Shown: positions 1-5,739 of the stretch, one piece after another
Layout of the letters: each line of letters opens with the position of its first letter
Position numbering within the stretch: the first letter of the stretch is position 1
Assembly: GCA_045600905.1 (NCBI GenBank)
Contig: JAZRYT010000159.1
Coordinates: 1-23,699, forward strand
DNA: 23,699 nt
Direction of reading: 5' to 3'
DNA from: F23-D06 sp045600905
GTDB taxonomy: Bacteria > Bacteroidota > Bacteroidia > Bacteroidales > WCHB1-69
Translations under genes and position numbers: made by a program
Notes under the pieces: model-generated
Seen by the model: only the letters and a program-made list of their open reading frames with translations
What the model was told of the DNA's origin: nothing
Database searches by the model: none

Positions 1-103
1 GTTCCAGCGGATTTCCCAATGCGTTCAACATTGAAGTTCTTTCTTCTGAATCAAATAAACCTTGGTTGCCAAGCTTTCTGTATGCCCTTTTGTATGTATC
101 CAT
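1..103 (-). CDS. IS5-like transposase, N-terminal fragment (runs off window)
   Basis: An ATG at 103 on the minus strand opens 34 codons that continue past base 1. The peptide starts MDTYKRAYRKLGNQGLFDSE and continues with ERTSMLNALGNPLE. From memory, the pattern 'GLFD-EER-L--LGNPLERL' matches the N-terminus of Bacteroidetes IS5-family transposases, which would catalyse transposition of the element. The DDE catalytic domain lies outside the window, so it cannot be said whether the element is intact. A textbook Bacteroidetes promoter sits directly upstream. Family assignment is by recognition of a short N-terminus only. Confidence 0.6.
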   Translation of the reverse strand, partial: MDTYKRAYRKLGNQGLFDSEERTSMLNALGNPLE

Positions 104-123
104 TTTTCTCTTCAAATTCGCGG

Positions 124-154
124 CAAATATACAAATATCTATTTGATTATCAAA
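124..154 (-). promoter_or_regulatory. Bacteroidetes-type promoter of the IS5-like gene
   Basis: On the minus strand TTTG (151-154) lies 19 bases upstream of TATATTTG (124-131), an excellent match to the -33/-7 pattern TTTG-N19-21-TAnnTTTG of the Bacteroidetes primary sigma factor. The -7 box ends 20 bases before the ATG at 103. Confidence 0.6.
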
Positions 155-177
155 GAGTTTTATTTAGAACTGCCCTT
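155..177. mobile_element. Candidate terminal region of the IS5-like element
   Basis: The segment just beyond the promoter reads, on the minus strand, AAGGGCAGTTCTAAATAAAA. Its position outside the transposase promoter, and its resemblance to GGGC-GTTCTAAAT ends of Bacteroidetes IS5 elements, suggest the terminal inverted repeat. The opposite end is outside the window, so neither an inverted partner nor a target duplication can be seen. The bases 178-268 up to the xerD stop hold no gene and no clear terminator. Confidence 0.3.
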
Positions 178-268
178 GTTACTAAATGAGTTGCAAAATT
201 GCACTTTTGGATAAGCCGTGCCCAGACGACTGTATTTCCCGCTTTGGTTCTTTGAAATAGGCGGCGTC

Positions 269-1165
269 TTATCGCTTGGGCAAAGAATATCTCGGATGGA
301 ATTGAGCGATATTGCTTCGGATGTAGTCTTTGTCAAGGTGCGTGTAGATTTCCGTTGTGGTGATGCTTTCGTGGCCGAGCATCTGCTGTACCGCACGTAA
401 ATCGGCACCGCCTTCTACCAGATGTGTGGCAAAAGAGTGGCGGAAAGTGTGCGGACTCACGCTCTTTTCTATGCCGGCCTCCTTTACCCATTTTTTCACC
501 AACACAAAGACCATCTCGCGCGTCAGGTGGCTTCCCCGGCGATTGAGAAAGACATAATCCTCTTCACCCTTCTTGATTTTCAACGAAGCGCGTGCGCCCT
601 CGACATACAACCTGACCATCTTCAGCGCCACCTCGCCAATCGGCACAAAACGCTCCTTGTTCCCCTTACCCACAACCTTGAGGAAGCCCTCTTCGAAAAA
701 AAGATTAGAGAGACGTAACGTCACCAATTCGCTCACACGCAAACCGCAACCGTACAACACTTCCACCATCGCCCGATTACGATGGCCCTCCGGCGTACTC
801 AAATCTATGCCGTTTATTATCGACTCTATTTCAGCTATGGATAGAAAATCCGGCAAATGCAGACCAATCTTGGGAGCATCTATCAGTTCGGTAGGGTCTT
901 CCGCCAACGTGCCATCATAAAGCAGAAAGTTATAAAAAGCCTTTATCCCGGAAATGATTCGCGCCTGCGAACGCGACGACATCCCCGTATCATACAGATG
1001 TTTCAAGAAAGCCCGCAAGTCCTCAACCGTTGCTGTCTCCACAGGTTTATTCTGCATAAAATCATCCAACAACAGTATATCGTGCATATAGGCCTCCACG
1101 CTCTTGGGCTGGAGCCCCTTTTCAAAGATCAGGTACTGTTTGAAACGGACGATATAGGATGTCAT
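269..1165 (-). CDS. xerD: Tyrosine recombinase XerD (chromosome dimer resolution)
   Basis: This 298-aa site-specific recombinase of the XerC/XerD family resolves chromosome dimers at dif during cell division. It has an N-terminal SAM-like core-binding domain (about 1-85) and a C-terminal catalytic domain with all six expected residues: R143 (GCGLRVSEL), K167 (VVGKGNKER), H239 and R242 (SPHTFRHSFATHL), H265 (LGH) and the nucleophile Y274 (IYTH). The length is standard for XerD, and no phage-integrase arm-binding domain is present. It is the last gene of a minus-strand run after cinA, separated from it by about 98 bases holding two palindromes. No promoter of its own is obvious. XerC versus XerD naming is not certain from sequence alone, since the paralogues are similar. 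Confidence 0.9.
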   Translation of the reverse strand: MTSYIVRFKQYLIFEKGLQPKSVEAYMHDILLLDDFMQNKPVETATVEDLRAFLKHLYDTGMSSRSQARIISGIKAFYNFLLYDGTLAEDPTELIDAPKIGLHLPDFLSIAEIESIINGIDLSTPEGHRNRAMVEVLYGCGLRVSELVTLRLSNLFFEEGFLKVVGKGNKERFVPIGEVALKMVRLYVEGARASLKIKKGEEDYVFLNRRGSHLTREMVFVLVKKWVKEAGIEKSVSPHTFRHSFATHLVEGGADLRAVQQMLGHESITTTEIYTHLDKDYIRSNIAQFHPRYSLPKR

Positions 1166-1186
1166 AATTTATATTTTCATCATCTC

Positions 1187-1214
1187 GTAGAGACGGTGCG
1201 GTGCACCGTCTCTG
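1187..1214. repeat. REP-like palindrome, doublet 1, copy A
   Basis: Perfect 11-bp arms AGAGACGGTGC (1189-1199) and GCACCGTCTCT (1203-1213) enclose the 3-base loop GGT. It lies between xerD and cinA. Three more copies occur in the window (1242-1264, 8519-8543, 8590-8618). As RNA it would fold into a strong hairpin, but no T-run follows, so it is not a standard terminator. Confidence 0.85.
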
Positions 1215-1241
1215 ACATTATAACACACCGGTTATCCACGT

Positions 1242-1267
1242 GAGACGGTGCGGTGCACCGTCTCTAC
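1242..1267. repeat. REP-like palindrome, doublet 1, copy B
   Basis: Arms GAGACGGTGC (1242-1251) and GCACCGTCTC (1255-1264) with loop GGT, identical in loop to copy A, which lies 27 bases away. The repeat's right flank (TCTCTAC) provides the TAG stop codon of cinA (1264-1266), so the repeat begins exactly where the coding sequence ends. Confidence 0.85.
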
Positions 1268-2514
1268 AGAAGATCCTTTTCAATTTCAATGCGGAGCATA
1301 TTGAGGGCGGCATATGCGGCACGTTCCACAATTTGGGCGCGGCCGGTGCGTTTGCCGAAATGGAATTCCTTAGTGACCAAGCGGACAGGTGTGGCGACGG
1401 CAATCCATACCGTACCCACCGGCTTTTCGGCCGTACCGCCGTCAGGGCCGGCAATACCGGATGTGGCAATAGCATAATCCACATCGAAAAGCCCCATTGT
1501 ATTGAGAGCCATATCGCTGACGACCTCCTCGCTCACCGCGCCACGGCGCTTGAGGTTGTCCTCGCGCACGTTGAGCAAGTCGCGTTTGACTTCGTTGCTA
1601 TAAGAGACCATTGAACCTTGGAAATACTTCGAACTTCCGGGGACAGAAGTTATCAAATTGGCGATTCGGCCTCCCGTACAACTCTCGGCCGTGGCCAACT
1701 GACGACCGCTTTTGGCCAGAAGTCGTCCTACAACTTCCTGCATTTCAATATCTTCATCCGCAAAAGCATATTCTCCGGCAATTTCCTTCAACTTCTCAAA
1801 TTGCTCGTTCAAGACGGCATTGAGCGCTTCGCGGTCATCGCTTTGTCCGGTGAGGCGCAAACGGATAATACCCGGTTTAGGCAAATAGGCCAGCTTCAAC
1901 TCGGCCGGCAGCTGGCTTTCATAATCGGTCAGCAAATCCGACAAACCGCTTTCCGTGATATTGGTACATTGCAGCACCTTATACAAAATGGCGTGATGTT
2001 GGCTGTCGCGTTCCTGCAGGCGCGGCAGTACCTCATCCTTAATCAGTTTTTCCATCTCAAAGGGAACGCCGGGAAGCACGATAAGTACCTTTCCCTCTTT
2101 GTCCAACCACAAACCAGGAGCCGTGCCCAATGTGTTGAACAACACGGTGCAGCCCTCTGGAACGGCAGCCTGCTGACGGTTCGTCTCCGTCAATTCCATT
2201 CCACGAGCGGCAAATATATCGGTAACGTGCTGCAGCACTTTATCGTCCATCACCAGTTCGCGTTGGAACATTTCGCAAATCACCCTCTTAGTGATGTCGT
2301 CGCGCGTGGGTCCGAGGCCGCCCGTCATAATCACCACATCCGTTTTTTGAAAGGCATTTTCCAACGTCTGGCGGATATTGGCACCATCATCGCCAATGGT
2401 AATAACATCTGTTAATGAAAATCCGGCAGCAGCCATCTGCTGACCGATGAAAGCGGCATTGGTGTTCACCACCTGGCCGATCAGGAGTTCGTCTCCAATA
2501 TTGATAAGTATCAT
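1264..2514 (-). CDS. cinA: CinA family competence/damage-inducible protein A (NMN deamidase / MoCF-like)
   Basis: This 416-aa two-domain CinA protein has an N-terminal MoaB/Mog-like (MoCF biosynthesis) fold from GDELLIGQVVNTN through the phosphate-binding TGGLGPTRDDIT motif (about residues 65-76). The C-terminal CinA domain begins near LATAESCTGG and includes SGIAGPDGGT and KPVGTVW. In characterised members the C-domain deamidates nicotinamide mononucleotide for pyridine-nucleotide recycling, and the N-domain is an ADP-ribose pyrophosphatase. Location is cytosolic. Length is normal for the full-size form. The ATG at 2514 lies 8 bases after the upstream lipoprotein stop, implying cotranscription. 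The stop codon falls inside a REP-like palindrome, which could trim or stabilise the mRNA 3' end. Confidence 0.93.
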   Translation of the reverse strand: MILINIGDELLIGQVVNTNAAFIGQQMAAAGFSLTDVITIGDDGANIRQTLENAFQKTDVVIMTGGLGPTRDDITKRVICEMFQRELVMDDKVLQHVTDIFAARGMELTETNRQQAAVPEGCTVLFNTLGTAPGLWLDKEGKVLIVLPGVPFEMEKLIKDEVLPRLQERDSQHHAILYKVLQCTNITESGLSDLLTDYESQLPAELKLAYLPKPGIIRLRLTGQSDDREALNAVLNEQFEKLKEIAGEYAFADEDIEMQEVVGRLLAKSGRQLATAESCTGGRIANLITSVPGSSKYFQGSMVSYSNEVKRDLLNVREDNLKRRGAVSEEVVSDMALNTMGLFDVDYAIATSGIAGPDGGTAEKPVGTVWIAVATPVRLVTKEFHFGKRTGRAQIVERAAYAALNMLRIEIEKDLL

Positions 2515-2522
2515 AATATTTC

Positions 2523-3260
2523 CTATTGTTTTTGTTTCATAACATCCAACACTTCAATACGTTGGACCATATTTTTAATATAAGGGTTGTTCGGATATTT
2601 TTCCTTCAGAGACATCGTCAATGTCCTCAAGATATCGTAATCTTCATCTTCAGTAAAAAAACTCCTTCTATTATAGTTTTGATAGAAAGCAATATAGGAA
2701 GCCATATTGTTAGGATGCTGTTTAATGAAATTGGTCAGATAGGCCTTGTGGTTTTTCAACATTTCCAAATATTTTTGTTCGATTCCTTCACGCACGGAAT
2801 CGTTTTCCACATTATTCATATAGACTTCATACATCTCTTCCGCCGGTTTGACGAATGAGGTCAGCGCGCTATCCAGCTGTCCCATTAAAACAGCCTCCTC
2901 ACTACCTTGCACGTGGTAGGTAGTTATCATATCCTTGGCATCCGCCTGAATAGTGATATGGTCGCCACCCTGTGCGAGAGTGGTCATTGTGTTATCGTAG
3001 GATAAGATAATCTGATAGAGCATAGGCGATGCCAACCTGTTTTTTTCCATATCGGTTTCCGCCTTGACGACAAATTCGAAGTGTCCGTCTTTCAATTTCA
3101 CGGAATCCAACATCACCATATCATCCGCATCCACCAGTGCAAGACGCACCAAACCATCTTTGGCATTCGTCAAATCACCTTCTATTACAAATTGATTTTG
3201 TTTGTTGTTACAGGAAACCAGCAAAATGCAGGCTAAAACAAAAAAGAGAAGACGTTTCAT
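2523..3260 (-). CDS. DUF4369-type lipoprotein without a thioredoxin domain
   Basis: This 245-aa protein has an SPII signal: basic start, hydrophobic stretch and lipobox LLVSC with Cys17. The segment after it (FVIEGDLTNAKDGLVRLALV through LKDGHFEFVV) looks like the DUF4369 beta domain that in Bacteroidetes usually precedes an AhpC/TlpA thioredoxin fold in envelope disulfide or respiratory-assembly proteins. Here a helical region follows (about 110-245) and the protein stops with no CxxC motif; the only Cys is the lipidated one. It is probably anchored in the envelope. It sits 2 bases after the small lipoprotein and 8 bases before cinA. Its role is unknown. The family call rests on pattern recognition and could be a general lipoprotein. 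Confidence 0.65.
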   Translation of the reverse strand: MKRLLFFVLACILLVSCNNKQNQFVIEGDLTNAKDGLVRLALVDADDMVMLDSVKLKDGHFEFVVKAETDMEKNRLASPMLYQIILSYDNTMTTLAQGGDHITIQADAKDMITTYHVQGSEEAVLMGQLDSALTSFVKPAEEMYEVYMNNVENDSVREGIEQKYLEMLKNHKAYLTNFIKQHPNNMASYIAFYQNYNRRSFFTEDEDYDILRTLTMSLKEKYPNNPYIKNMVQRIEVLDVMKQKQ

Positions 3261-3262
3261 TT

Positions 3263-3442
3263 TTAAAAATTTTCAGTGATTAGTTGTGTGAAACAGAGTG
3301 TGTCGCATTTCGGTTGGGAGATATTTTCACAACCACAATGTCTGTCGCGACGATGCGGCGTAACCCCAATGATTTTTCTAGAGCAAGATGTAAAAAGCAG
3401 AAGAAAAACACTGACTGCCAACAAGATGAATTTTCTTTTCAT
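3263..3442 (-). CDS. Small Cys-rich lipoprotein (59 aa)
   Basis: The ATG at 3442 gives a typical lipoprotein signal, MKRKFILLAVSVFLLLFTSC, with lipobox LFTSC (Cys20). An in-frame ATG at 3481 would put the promoter inside the gene and is less likely. The mature part is only about 40 residues: a basic stretch (PHRRDR) then HCGCENISQPKCDTLCF with four Cys. Small 'R/K-rich then CxC' lipoproteins are a recurring unannotated type in Bacteroidales. It is the first gene of the run leading to the DUF4369 lipoprotein (2-base gap), cinA and xerD. The function is unknown; the Cys residues may bind metal or form disulfides, which is inference. Confidence 0.7.
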   Translation of the reverse strand: MKRKFILLAVSVFLLLFTSCSRKIIGVTPHRRDRHCGCENISQPKCDTLCFTQLITENF

Positions 3443-3470
3443 TGCTATAGGTAAAAGATTTAAAGAGCGG

Positions 3471-3478
3471 CAAAAGTA
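3471..3478 (-). promoter_or_regulatory. -7 promoter box for the lipoprotein-cinA-xerD run
   Basis: TACTTTTG on the minus strand matches TAnnTTTG and lies 28 bases before the ATG at 3442. The flanking context GTGTACTTTTGC recurs at the flippase promoter (13772-13779). A good -33 TTG is not evident. Confidence 0.5.
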
Positions 3479-3481
3479 CAC

Positions 3482-3746
3482 AAAAAAAACTTTTTGTTCT
3501 GTCCTTATTATTCTACTGCCGAATGAGGCACCCTATCTTGTTAATAATTAAAAGTTGCACAAAATATTTTTCTTTAACTGTGATGGTTGTGCAATATGAG
3601 AGAGCGGTTATTATCAATTGTCAATTATTCAATTCTCGATTCGTGAAACGGGTATGGAAATAGGATTTTTTTGTTTGCACAGTAAATGTACTTCTTTTTC
3701 ACCTTAGCATCCCCTCTCTTCTTTGGGTACATTATCCCGATAGGCA
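3482..3746. other. Intergenic gap without a credible gene
   Basis: No ORF here is convincing on either strand. The gap contains an 8-bp inverted repeat, TTGCACAA (3555-3562) and TTGTGCAA (3587-3594), with a 24-base AT-rich loop. It also contains a degenerate 7-base repeat array (3611-3645), and a 7-bp AATGTAC...GTACATT pair around 3683-3733. The rest is AT-rich and shows nothing else recognisable. Confidence 0.6.
3611..3645. repeat. Degenerate heptamer array
   Basis: Five consecutive 7-base units read TTATCAA, TTGTCAA, TTATTCA, ATTCTCG, ATTCGTG. The first three are clearly related and the last two are degenerate. The form resembles the heptamer arrays in the exporter operon (17288-17315, 17694-17721) and the third unit is identical to theirs. 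Confidence 0.5.
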
Positions 3747-3780
3747 CAAAAAAAGAACCCCAACCGTATAGGTTGGAGTT
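3747..3780 (-). terminator. Rho-independent terminator of tRNA-Lys
   Basis: On the minus strand AACTCCAACC pairs with GGTTGGGGTT (one T-G pair) around loop TATAC, followed by C and a run of seven T. It begins five bases after the encoded CCA of the tRNA. Confidence 0.85.
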
Positions 3781-3784
3781 CGCT

Positions 3785-3860
3785 TGGTGTCTCAGCTGGG
3801 ATTCGAACCCAGGACCCCATCCTTAAAAGGGATGTGCTCTACCTGCTGAGCTACTGGGAC
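3785..3860 (-). tRNA. tRNA-Lys (anticodon UUU)
   Basis: The 76-nt gene folds into a full cloverleaf. The acceptor pairs GUCCCAG with CUGAGAC, the D stem is GCUC/GAGC, the anticodon stem is CAUCC/GGAUG with loop CUUUUAA (anticodon UUU, lysine AAA/AAG), the variable loop is GGGUC, and the T arm is CUGGG-UUCGAAU-CCCAG. The discriminator is A and CCA is encoded. One oddity is a C4:A69 mismatch in the acceptor stem. It has its own promoter (3882-3889) and terminator (3747-3780), so it is a single-gene unit. No integrated element is seen at its 3' end. Confidence 0.95.
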
Positions 3861-3881
3861 ATCCTTCTCTTAACGAGGCCG

Positions 3882-3889
3882 CAAAAATA
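3882..3889 (-). promoter_or_regulatory. -7 promoter box of tRNA-Lys
   Basis: TATTTTTG on the minus strand matches TAnnTTTG and lies 21 bases before the first tRNA base. The discriminator region that follows it is GC-rich (CGGCC), as expected for a stable-RNA promoter. Confidence 0.55.
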
Positions 3890-4016
3890 CACTTTTTTTT
3901 ATTCGGTGTTCCACTTAAATCCTACTTTTTTTATTTTTTTTATATTTGTCTGAATATAAGTGATTTATATAAAAAAATATTTTTTATTATTTTTACCTTT
4001 CGTTTAACTTTATTGT

Positions 4017-4024
4017 TATATTTG
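4017..4024 (+). promoter_or_regulatory. -7 promoter box of the 42-aa/81-aa micro-operon
   Basis: TATATTTG on the plus strand is an exact TAnnTTTG match, 33 bases before the ATG at 4058. The upstream DNA (about 3950-4016) is extremely A+T rich. No clean -33 TTG is visible at the usual distance. Confidence 0.45.
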
Positions 4025-4057
4025 CATAATAACATATTGATTACAAAAGTGTTAAAA

Positions 4058-4186
4058 ATGCTATGCAACATAATGTCAAATAGTGCTGATTTTGAGCCGA
4101 AAAATGACAAAAAGATGAAAATACTTTCAATTTTCGAAAAGTTGCAATTGGTTTTGTGCAATAACAATATAAATGATATACGATGA
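4058..4186 (+). CDS. Candidate small ORF, 42 aa, coupled to the next gene
   Basis: ATG at 4058 opens a 42-codon frame beginning MLCNIMSNSADFEPKNDKKM and ending CNNNINDIR. Its TGA (4184-4186) overlaps the ATG of the 81-aa gene in an ATGA arrangement, typical of translational coupling. It begins 33 bases after a good -7 box, so it would be the first ORF on that transcript. An internal ATG at 4073 would give 37 aa. No family is recognised, and there is no signal peptide or membrane segment. It could be a leader peptide, a partner of the 81-aa protein, or a chance frame. Confidence 0.4.
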   Translation: MLCNIMSNSADFEPKNDKKMKILSIFEKLQLVLCNNNINDIR

Positions 4187-4428
4187 AAAAGATGATTCTA
4201 ACTCCGAAAAAAGACACTGTGGTACTTTGTCTCCCTTCCGACTGGGTGGGGAAACCGATGGTTTGCATTCTCAAATCTCCATACGAAAGTGCTGATGATG
4301 AAGATGTGGTATCGTATGTGAGTGAAGATGCGATGTGTTATAGTGCCAATAGATTTCGTATGCCGAAACCTCGTAGCAGATCGCGGAGAAAAGTCAGATT
4401 GGTGCGAAGAAGAAAGAGAGGGAACTAG
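4183..4428 (+). CDS. Small protein with very basic C-terminal tail (81 aa)
   Basis: The N-terminal half (MKKMILTPKKDTVVLCLPSD, then WVGKPMVCILK) reads as beta strands around an 'LP-W-GK' core, loosely like small DUF2080/AbrB-type DNA-associated proteins. The middle is acidic (ESADDEDVV). The last 23 residues are strongly basic, with an RSRSRRKVRLVRRRKR core, suggesting nucleic-acid binding. It starts in an ATGA overlap with the 42-aa ORF; Met4 is an alternative start. Its TAG stop interlocks with the folE stop on the other strand. No Shine-Dalgarno sequence is evident. The gene is probably real given its length in a compact gap, its charge structure and its promoter. The function is unknown and the fold comparison is tentative. 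Confidence 0.65.
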   Translation: MKKMILTPKKDTVVLCLPSDWVGKPMVCILKSPYESADDEDVVSYVSEDAMCYSANRFRMPKPRSRSRRKVRLVRRRKRGN

Positions 4429-5033
4429 TGCAATTCTGCGCCGATGAGGTGCATAAATTCCTGACGGGTATTCTCGTTTTTCAAAAAGGCACCCGTAAAT
4501 TCAGAGGTTGTTGTCACAGAATTCTGTTTCTGAATGCCGCGCATAGACATACAGAGGTGTTGTGCCTCGATGACGACGGCAACGCCTAGTGGATTTAAGA
4601 CTTCCTGAATGCAGTCTTTGATTTGCGTGGTCAGACGTTCTTGCAGTTGCAATCGGCGGGCATAACATTCCACTACGCGGGGGATTTTACTCAATCCGAC
4701 AATTGTTCCATTGGGAATGTAGCCTATGTGGGCTTTCCCAAAAAATGGGAGGAGGTGGTGCTCGCACAATGAATAAATCTCAATGTCTTTGACAACTACA
4801 ATCTGTTTGTAGTCTTCGTGGAAAAGGGCGCTTTCCAAAATTTTCTTGGGGTCTTGGCGATAGCCGTGCGTAAGGAAGTCCAATGATTTGGCGGCGCGCA
4901 TCGGCGTTTTCAATAATCCTTCCCGGTTAGGATCTTCTCCTATATTGGTAAGTATATCGTAATAGCTGTCCGCAAGTTGGTTGAGTGTTTTTAGGGACAG
5001 GGTGGGGATTGCGTTGGGTGAGTCTTTTTCCAT
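4425..5033 (-). CDS. folE: GTP cyclohydrolase I
   Basis: This 202-aa FolE converts GTP to 7,8-dihydroneopterin triphosphate, the first step of tetrahydrofolate (and possibly queuosine) synthesis, as a cytosolic homodecamer. The zinc ligands are present: C90 and H93 in CEHHLLPFFGKAHIGYIP, and C161 in LCMSMRGIQK. The substrate-binding region GLSKIPRVVECYARRLQ.QERLT is canonical. The start at 5033 gives normal bacterial length. It follows the metallo-beta-lactamase gene by 9 bases, so the two are likely cotranscribed. There is no terminator: its stop overlaps the convergent 81-aa gene at a shared CTAG, so each transcript must run into the other gene. Confidence 0.97.
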   Translation of the reverse strand: MEKDSPNAIPTLSLKTLNQLADSYYDILTNIGEDPNREGLLKTPMRAAKSLDFLTHGYRQDPKKILESALFHEDYKQIVVVKDIEIYSLCEHHLLPFFGKAHIGYIPNGTIVGLSKIPRVVECYARRLQLQERLTTQIKDCIQEVLNPLGVAVVIEAQHLCMSMRGIQKQNSVTTTSEFTGAFLKNENTRQEFMHLIGAELH

Positions 5034-5042
5034 TTCAGTTTT

Positions 5043-5675
5043 TTATAGATAAGGGTTGGATTTTCTTTCGTTGCCGACAGTGGTCAAATCGCCGTGTCCG
5101 GGGTAGATGGTCACGTCGTCGTCCAATGTCATAATCTTTTGGTTAATCATATCAATCAGCAGAGAGGCATTTCCAGTGGGAAGGTCGGCACGGCCGACGC
5201 TGCCTTCAAAAATCAGGTCTCCGCAGATCACGTACTTGTTGTTGGCATCGTAAAGCGAAATGCTGCCGTCGCAGTGGCCGGGCGTGTAAAACACTTGCAG
5301 ACATTGTTGTCCGAAATGCAGCTCGTCTCCTTCCTTCAGGAATCGGGTGGGATATGGCAGTGTGTCAATGTGCATTCCAAAAGCGGCCGCGTAGGCAAAG
5401 GCTTTGTCATAAATGGCCATTCCGGCATTATGACTGCAAAGCGGGACCCCGTATGTCTGAACACACCACGCATTCCCGGCTATGTGGTCGATGTGCGGAT
5501 GCGTATTGACAATGTATTTTACCGTCAGTTGATGTTGACGGATATATTCTTGCAATTGGGTGTCTTCGTAGGACGCGCAATTGCCCGGATCAACGATAAC
5601 GGCTTCACCACTTTCATCGTGCAAAACCATCGTGTTGACCATTATCGGATTAAAATGGAAGGTTCGGATTGTCAT
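5043..5675 (-). CDS. Metallo-beta-lactamase fold hydrolase (glyoxalase II / YcbL-like)
   Basis: The 210-aa single-domain MBL protein carries the metal motif THPHIDH (58-64), then TPGHCDGS (131-138), CGDLIFEGSVGRADLP (151-166, including the bridging Asp) and YPGHGD (191-196). This is the type II glyoxalase/YcbL layout without the C-terminal glutathione-binding domain of true GloB. It probably hydrolyses a thioester such as S-lactoylglutathione or another acyl-thiol; the substrate is not determinable. The frame is open upstream to 6032, but that extension overlaps the YwqK-like gene, so ATG 5675 (MTIRTFHFNPIMVNT) is chosen because the family starts there. It precedes folE by 9 bases. An operator-like inverted repeat lies 16 bases upstream of the start. 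Confidence 0.88.
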   Translation of the reverse strand: MTIRTFHFNPIMVNTMVLHDESGEAVIVDPGNCASYEDTQLQEYIRQHQLTVKYIVNTHPHIDHIAGNAWCVQTYGVPLCSHNAGMAIYDKAFAYAAAFGMHIDTLPYPTRFLKEGDELHFGQQCLQVFYTPGHCDGSISLYDANNKYVICGDLIFEGSVGRADLPTGNASLLIDMINQKIMTLDDDVTIYPGHGDLTTVGNERKSNPYL

Positions 5676-5690
5676 TGTAGGATAGCTTTT

Positions 5691-5716
5691 TGTCAAATTA
5701 TGAATGAAATTTGACA
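5691..5716. promoter_or_regulatory. Operator-like inverted repeat upstream of the MBL hydrolase
   Basis: Perfect 8-bp arms TGTCAAAT (5691-5698) and ATTTGACA (5709-5716) are separated by 10 bases, in the 64-base gap between the YwqK-like gene and the MBL gene. The symmetry suits a dimeric regulator, or an RNA hairpin in the leader. No T-run follows. Confidence 0.35.
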
Positions 5717-5739
5717 GATTTGTGTGCTTTTTCTGCATT

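Noticed and set aside
269..1165. XerD as an integrase of a mobile element targeting the nearby tRNA-Lys
   Set aside because: There is no arm-binding domain, the length and sequence are those of a housekeeping XerD, and no duplicated tRNA 3' end was seen.
1187..1267. CRISPR array
   Set aside because: Only two palindromic copies per site with unequal spacers and no cas genes; the structure is REP-like.
1618..2415. Long plus-strand ORF of 265 aa over cinA
   Set aside because: It is the antisense shadow of a complete, well-conserved cinA gene. The same applies to the 294-aa antisense ORF over tolC and the 244-aa one over the ATPase.
3940..4274. Minus-strand ORFs of 75 and 77 aa over the A+T-rich tRNA-folE gap
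   Set aside because: They are Lys/Ile/Phe-rich translations of AT-rich DNA, opposite the better supported plus-strand pair, with no start signals.
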